Assembly: GCA_950295325.1 (NCBI GenBank)
Contig: OX485803.1
Span: 25,668,001-25,732,000, forward strand
DNA: 64,000 nucleotides
Direction: 5' to 3'
Origin: Polytrichum commune
Lineage: Eukaryota > Streptophyta > Polytrichopsida > Polytrichales > Polytrichaceae
Made by a program: the position numbers and the translations under genes. The notes beneath the pieces were generated by a model. That model saw nothing but the letters and a program-made list of their open reading frames with translations, was not told the DNA's origin and ran no database searches. Within the stretch, counting starts at the first letter, position 1; every line of letters starts with the position of its first letter. This document shows, piece by piece, positions 59,934 to 64,000 of the stretch.

Positions 59934-60649
59934 AATGAACACGTTTCCTTCTAGTGAGTGCTGTTAGATTTGGTTTACTTGTCATGTGTCAAGAATTGCA
60001 ATGGTGGTGGTCCCAGTTCAAAGTTGTGGGCCTCAAGTTAATCCAAGAGTTACTGTCTAGTTGATTGTATTTAGTATGGTGAATTATTTGGAGAACATGT
60101 ACACTATTGAAATAATCCATATTGATTCCAAATAGTTGTGACTAAGAAAAATCCTCAAATTAAAATAGGACAATAGAGGTAGACTTAGAGTCTTGGTAAC
60201 AAACTCCCAATGAGTTGGCTAGAACGTGGGATTGAGAGCTTATTTATAAAGTTACCCAAGTTTTCTTAAGGCATAACTTACGGCGCTCAAAGAGTGAGTG
60301 TTGGGAGATTCAAAATCAACATTCTGACTTATCATACTAGAGTGGGTAGGCCAAGCTAGCTTATGCATAGGCCAATTTGGAATTCAGAGCGGCATGACCC
60401 ATGGGTTGACCCTACTGTAAATCTTAGAATTTTCTTTAAAAAAATGGGGATAGCAAAAGAATATCCAAGGAGTTTCACCCAACTTTCAAAATAGACTTTG
60501 ACACACAACGGGCTAGCAACTTTTAATAAAAGCACAAAAGCTCCGCCGATATCGGTGAACTTTACTTTACTTCACCGCAACGGCCGGCACGTGGAAGTGC
60601 GCCCTAAGCCTCTTCCAAACGTTTACGAAGCAACGTCAGGGTGGGATTT

Positions 60650-60732
60650 GGGCGAACCAACCCATACACTCGTTCCTTGTTGGATGCCTGAACCCTTGCC
60701 TTCAAGGAACCAGTGTACGGGTTGGTTCGCCC
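60650..60732. repeat. Hairpin with 30-bp arms
   Basis: Arm 60650-60679 (starts 'gggcgaaccaaccc') pairs with arm 60703-60732 (ends 'gggttggttcgccc') with two mismatches around a 23-base loop. The sequence is GC-richer than its surroundings and lies in a 94-codon plus-strand frame (60498-60782) of unknown nature. Confidence 0.7.
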
Positions 60733-61360
60733 CGGCCATCAGGGTGACAAGATCCTCTCATAATTACGAGAGACCAACATGAGACCAATGCACGTAGAAT
60801 CACAAACACTTTCTCACCCGTGCCACTTACCTTGGGCCCATTGACACAAGTAGGAGGCAACGTTGCCGGTGTCTAGGGTGATTGGGGCATGACAACGTCC
60901 TTTACATAAATGAAAGTCCCATGTTTCGTCTCTTGATGACCAACTCCTAACATGGAAGTGGGCGCAGAGACTCTTCATTCATGCTTGCTTCCTTAAGGAA
61001 GCTAGCTAGCATGCGTATCGCATCGTATCCTATCCTATTCTATTCTATTTCTATTTCTATTCGTGGAGTGGTAAAATATAATATATGTAAGATGATGCAT
61101 TTGTATAGGTATCTTGTCACCATCCCCCGTAAAGGCAAAAGTTATGGCTAAAGTAGTCCATTTGGACATACGTACAAGGAAATAGTCAATTCCCGGACCA
61201 TGATTGTTGAGGTCAGACACAAGGAAAACTACAGCTTGTCGCTTGCCTATACGGATGCCTGACTCATATGAGGTAAGTTTAGTGAAGTTAGGTCGGGCAT
61301 CGCTCTTAAAGAGTTGACGTAACTTGACCCAAAAAGAAGCCTTATCACCACTACCAATCT

Positions 61361-61675
61361 TATGGCACCATCACCATCATCTGCTTGAAAGCATGTGGAG
61401 GAGTGGAAGTCGGGAAATTAAAAGCTGGCAGCAAATTACCATCAATTATGAATTCCCCTTATGACTTGGAAGGGATTGATAGGATTCTCTTTGTCACATA
61501 GAATACTTTAGTTTATGGTGTCATCATCAGTTGCTTGGAAATATTTGGAGGATTGAAAGAGGAGGAAATGCAGATGGTAGCAAATATCGACAATTCTTAT
61601 TTCCTCTGATGACTTGGAATGGATGAGCATGTAATCAATATGATTCTCTTTTCCACATAGAACACTTTAGTTCAC
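61361..61675 (+). repeat. Tandem duplication, ~153-bp unit
   Basis: Units start at 61361 and 61514 and share 'tatgg..tcatcatc', 'tgcttgga', 'ggtagcaaat', 'tgacttgga', 'gattctctt' and 'cacatagaa.actttagtt' in order. Divergence is moderate. No protein is maintained through both units. Confidence 0.65.
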
Positions 61676-64000
61676 ATCCATACATAATATTGCTAAGCTC
61701 CTAGACCTATCGCTTACCCTTGGCAGGAGAATACTTTGGTCAAAGTGATTCTAAAAAACATGACGGCCTAACTCCAAGTGCCGTGGCAAGGTCCCTGTGA
61801 AAGAGGACATCTCTTTTCTTTAGAAAGGGTGAGGCCGGACCATGAACCTTAGCAATGTAGTGTACAACTTACCATTCTTAAGTGCTAATTTAGGTTCCGT
61901 GCAAATAATATCATTCTTATGCCCCCTTCCCACCTGACTTTAGTTAAGACCCAAAGTATTTCCTAAAAACCGGCTAAAGCTCCCTCGGTTATAGCGGAGG
62001 CATCCGACTATCCCAATGCACCTACAAGAACTTGCTCCGGAGATTTTCAAGTAGGTTTTAGTTAAGTAGCTTTCACACATGTTCGTTGTTTTATCTACCA
62101 AGCAATGAATGTTGGGTAGTTTTTGTCCCATCCCCAAATGCCTTACTACTCACCTATCTTACCATCGGTTTTTGTTAATGAAGCTCCTCGTGCCCTCATA
62201 GCTAAGACTAAAAAGCAACCAATCACAAGGGTGGGAGGCGTCACTTTTAAAGTTCCTATATTCTTGCCTCATGTTTAGGTACCGATGGGAGGGTCGGTGG
62301 TTGAGGCTTAAAACCTCCACTTTTAAGCCATGCCACATCATTTGCCACCTAGGCTCGGCACTAAAAAGAGCTGTATGTGTGAACCCTAGATAACTAAAAC
62401 CGCTTTTAGACTAAAACTACTTCTAACTAATGTCAAGTGGGAATGCCCCATTAGCTCATTTGGATAAGCTAACAAGGATTCAATTCGGGGTAAATCGCTC
62501 TGATTCAATCTTGGTAGAAGGGAGAAGGCTTTGTGGTCAAAGATGAGCACATTTTGATGATTGCTATGTGAGAGCTTCTCACTTATGCGTGCGCACGGGG
62601 GGGGGGGGGGGCACACATTTTTAGAACCGGGAACCACGTGTGAGCATGACCCTGAAATTAATATCCCTAATATACAAGATTTCTCCCTTTTAAAAATGAT
62701 ACATGTATAATATGTAGCTAGGAAATCCCCTTGAATACATGCACAAGTGATAAATAAACAAATCATAGAGATTCCAATCATAAGTATACGCCAAAAAATC
62801 ATATTGAAAATAAGGTTAAAATATTCTTAGCAAGACATATTTATTTATCATTGATGCAATCATTGTACACTTGTTCATTCATTGGATGTAACTCATACAA
62901 ATTTGTATCTACAACATATGTCATTATGTCCAACGCAATGATGGTTGTCATATGCTAGTAGTCCCTGACAACTTGTATATGAAAGGTTTTGGTTGCCCCC
63001 GCTTAGGCAATAGACCAATCAACCTCTAGGCTTTGGGTTTAGTAGAATATGAGCTTGTGTTTTACCATCAAGCCTAGAGGTTGATTGGTCTTAGTCGATT
63101 GTTCTTAGTCCATTGTAATAGTCAAATTTGAGTAGTGAACCACAATAGTTGACCACAACAATTGATCATAACAATCAACTGTTAAAACCAATATTTTTTT
63201 TTCTTGGACAATCAAATCTTGTAGCCAACAAGATCTAATAGCTATGATGTTTTTTATATTTATATTTATATTTATATTTATACTTCGACTTAGCAATCAA
63301 CTTAACTGGTGACCAAGGGGTTGACTGTGTTAGTTTACCCCTTGGTGACGTGACATTTTTTGCTTTGGCATCATATCGCTGCCACAAGATGTGACATGGC
63401 GTGACGTGACAAACGCAGACTTGAAATGCCTAGTGAGGATGGACTCTAATAAGAATTTGTGGGTTTCAAAACTTGAAGATCAAACACACAACATGCTAAT
63501 TGAGTATCAAGTGCATTCAAGGTGTGACCAAAAACGAACAATTGAAATACAAGTTTACTTAGTGGAATTTCTCAATCAATAAATCCAAAGAAATGTGATA
63601 TTAAGATTGTAAGAATCAGTCGACAATAACCAAATACAACCACTAGGATCCATCCACTCATAAATGATAATTTCATTGATGCAAATATTTGTTGATTTTC
63701 AACTCTTTCATAGAACTCGTGTACAAATTACAATATTTCCAGTCTACTACTTGTTGGACCGATGCAATATGTGCAACTCACAACTATATATATATATATA
63801 TATAGTTGCTCTGCAATTCTAGTTGGGAAATGTCTATGTTATTGCGGAAGTCGACAAATTGATGGAGAAACAAAACATGACAGACATGGATAGAGTAAGG
63901 GAAATGAGTGCAGTTAGATCCTTTGTGGGGATGTAGTTGCAAGGCACAATACCCCTTGTAACAACATTGGCATACACAAACGCTGCACATCATGTGCGGT
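61676..64000. other. No gene seen; simple repeats
   Basis: It contains a poly(G) run at 62597-62611, an ATTTAT-type repeat at about 63255-63282 and an (AT)n tract at about 63785-63804. Short frames show no family resemblance. Confidence 0.45.
63012..63091. repeat. Perfect 22-bp inverted repeat
   Basis: Arm 63012-63033 (begins 'agaccaatcaacctctagg') is the exact complement of arm 63070-63091, with a 36-base loop. It is probably the relic of a foldback element. Confidence 0.75.

Overview
This is nuclear DNA from a plant-like eukaryote. The evidence is very low gene density, one GT-AG spliced gene of a plant PHD-finger family, and a dense mix of degraded retrotransposons and short inverted-repeat transposons. 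Composition is AT-rich throughout, except for a GC-richer island at about 31.9-39.3 kb. I cannot name the species. The large repeat load and the PHD protein, which is only distantly like the flowering-plant members I know, would fit a moss or another non-seed plant, but that is a guess.

Layout. 0-17 kb is a graveyard of short elements. It holds a Tc1/mariner transposase tail at the left edge, many decayed copies of an interspersed repeat (family F), two PIF/Harbinger-like elements (6522-7039, 7285-8365) and a hAT deletion derivative with an exact 8-bp target duplication (10967-11708). 17.5-21.5 kb, minus strand, is a 5'-truncated non-LTR retrotransposon (LINE) that still shows RNase H, a CCHC zinc motif and a C-terminal restriction-like endonuclease (RLE) domain; two TIR elements with exact 8-bp duplications are inserted in it. 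23-27.5 kb holds a MITE interrupted by another element, a ~50/70-bp tandem array, and a Ty1/copia remnant that lost its integrase core.

The one convincing host gene is at 34707-37986 (+). It has three coding exons and encodes a 270-residue PHD-type zinc-finger protein with all eight zinc ligands; the last two ligands come after a 2.1-kb intron. Its upstream leader and downstream flank share the GC-rich island, but I cannot fix their exon structure from sequence alone.

39.3-64 kb is again repeat territory. It holds foldback elements (40089-40700), a second copy of the LINE (42600-44390, minus), a large inverted repeat (45060-45585), a further PIF/Harbinger-like family B copy (47763-48349), two more family A copies (54382-54863, 56161-56659), two more family C MITEs, and several hairpins and a small tandem duplication. 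I saw no tRNA, rRNA, CRISPR array or organelle-derived gene.

The most notable object is the LINE. Two independently decayed copies, aligned by eye, show RNase H, then C-x2-C-x9-H-x4-C, then C-x-C-x4-C-x-C, then an RLE-like fold. RNase H together with a C-terminal RLE is known from Dualen/RandI-type elements of green algae and is not the usual layout of plant L1 or RTE LINEs.
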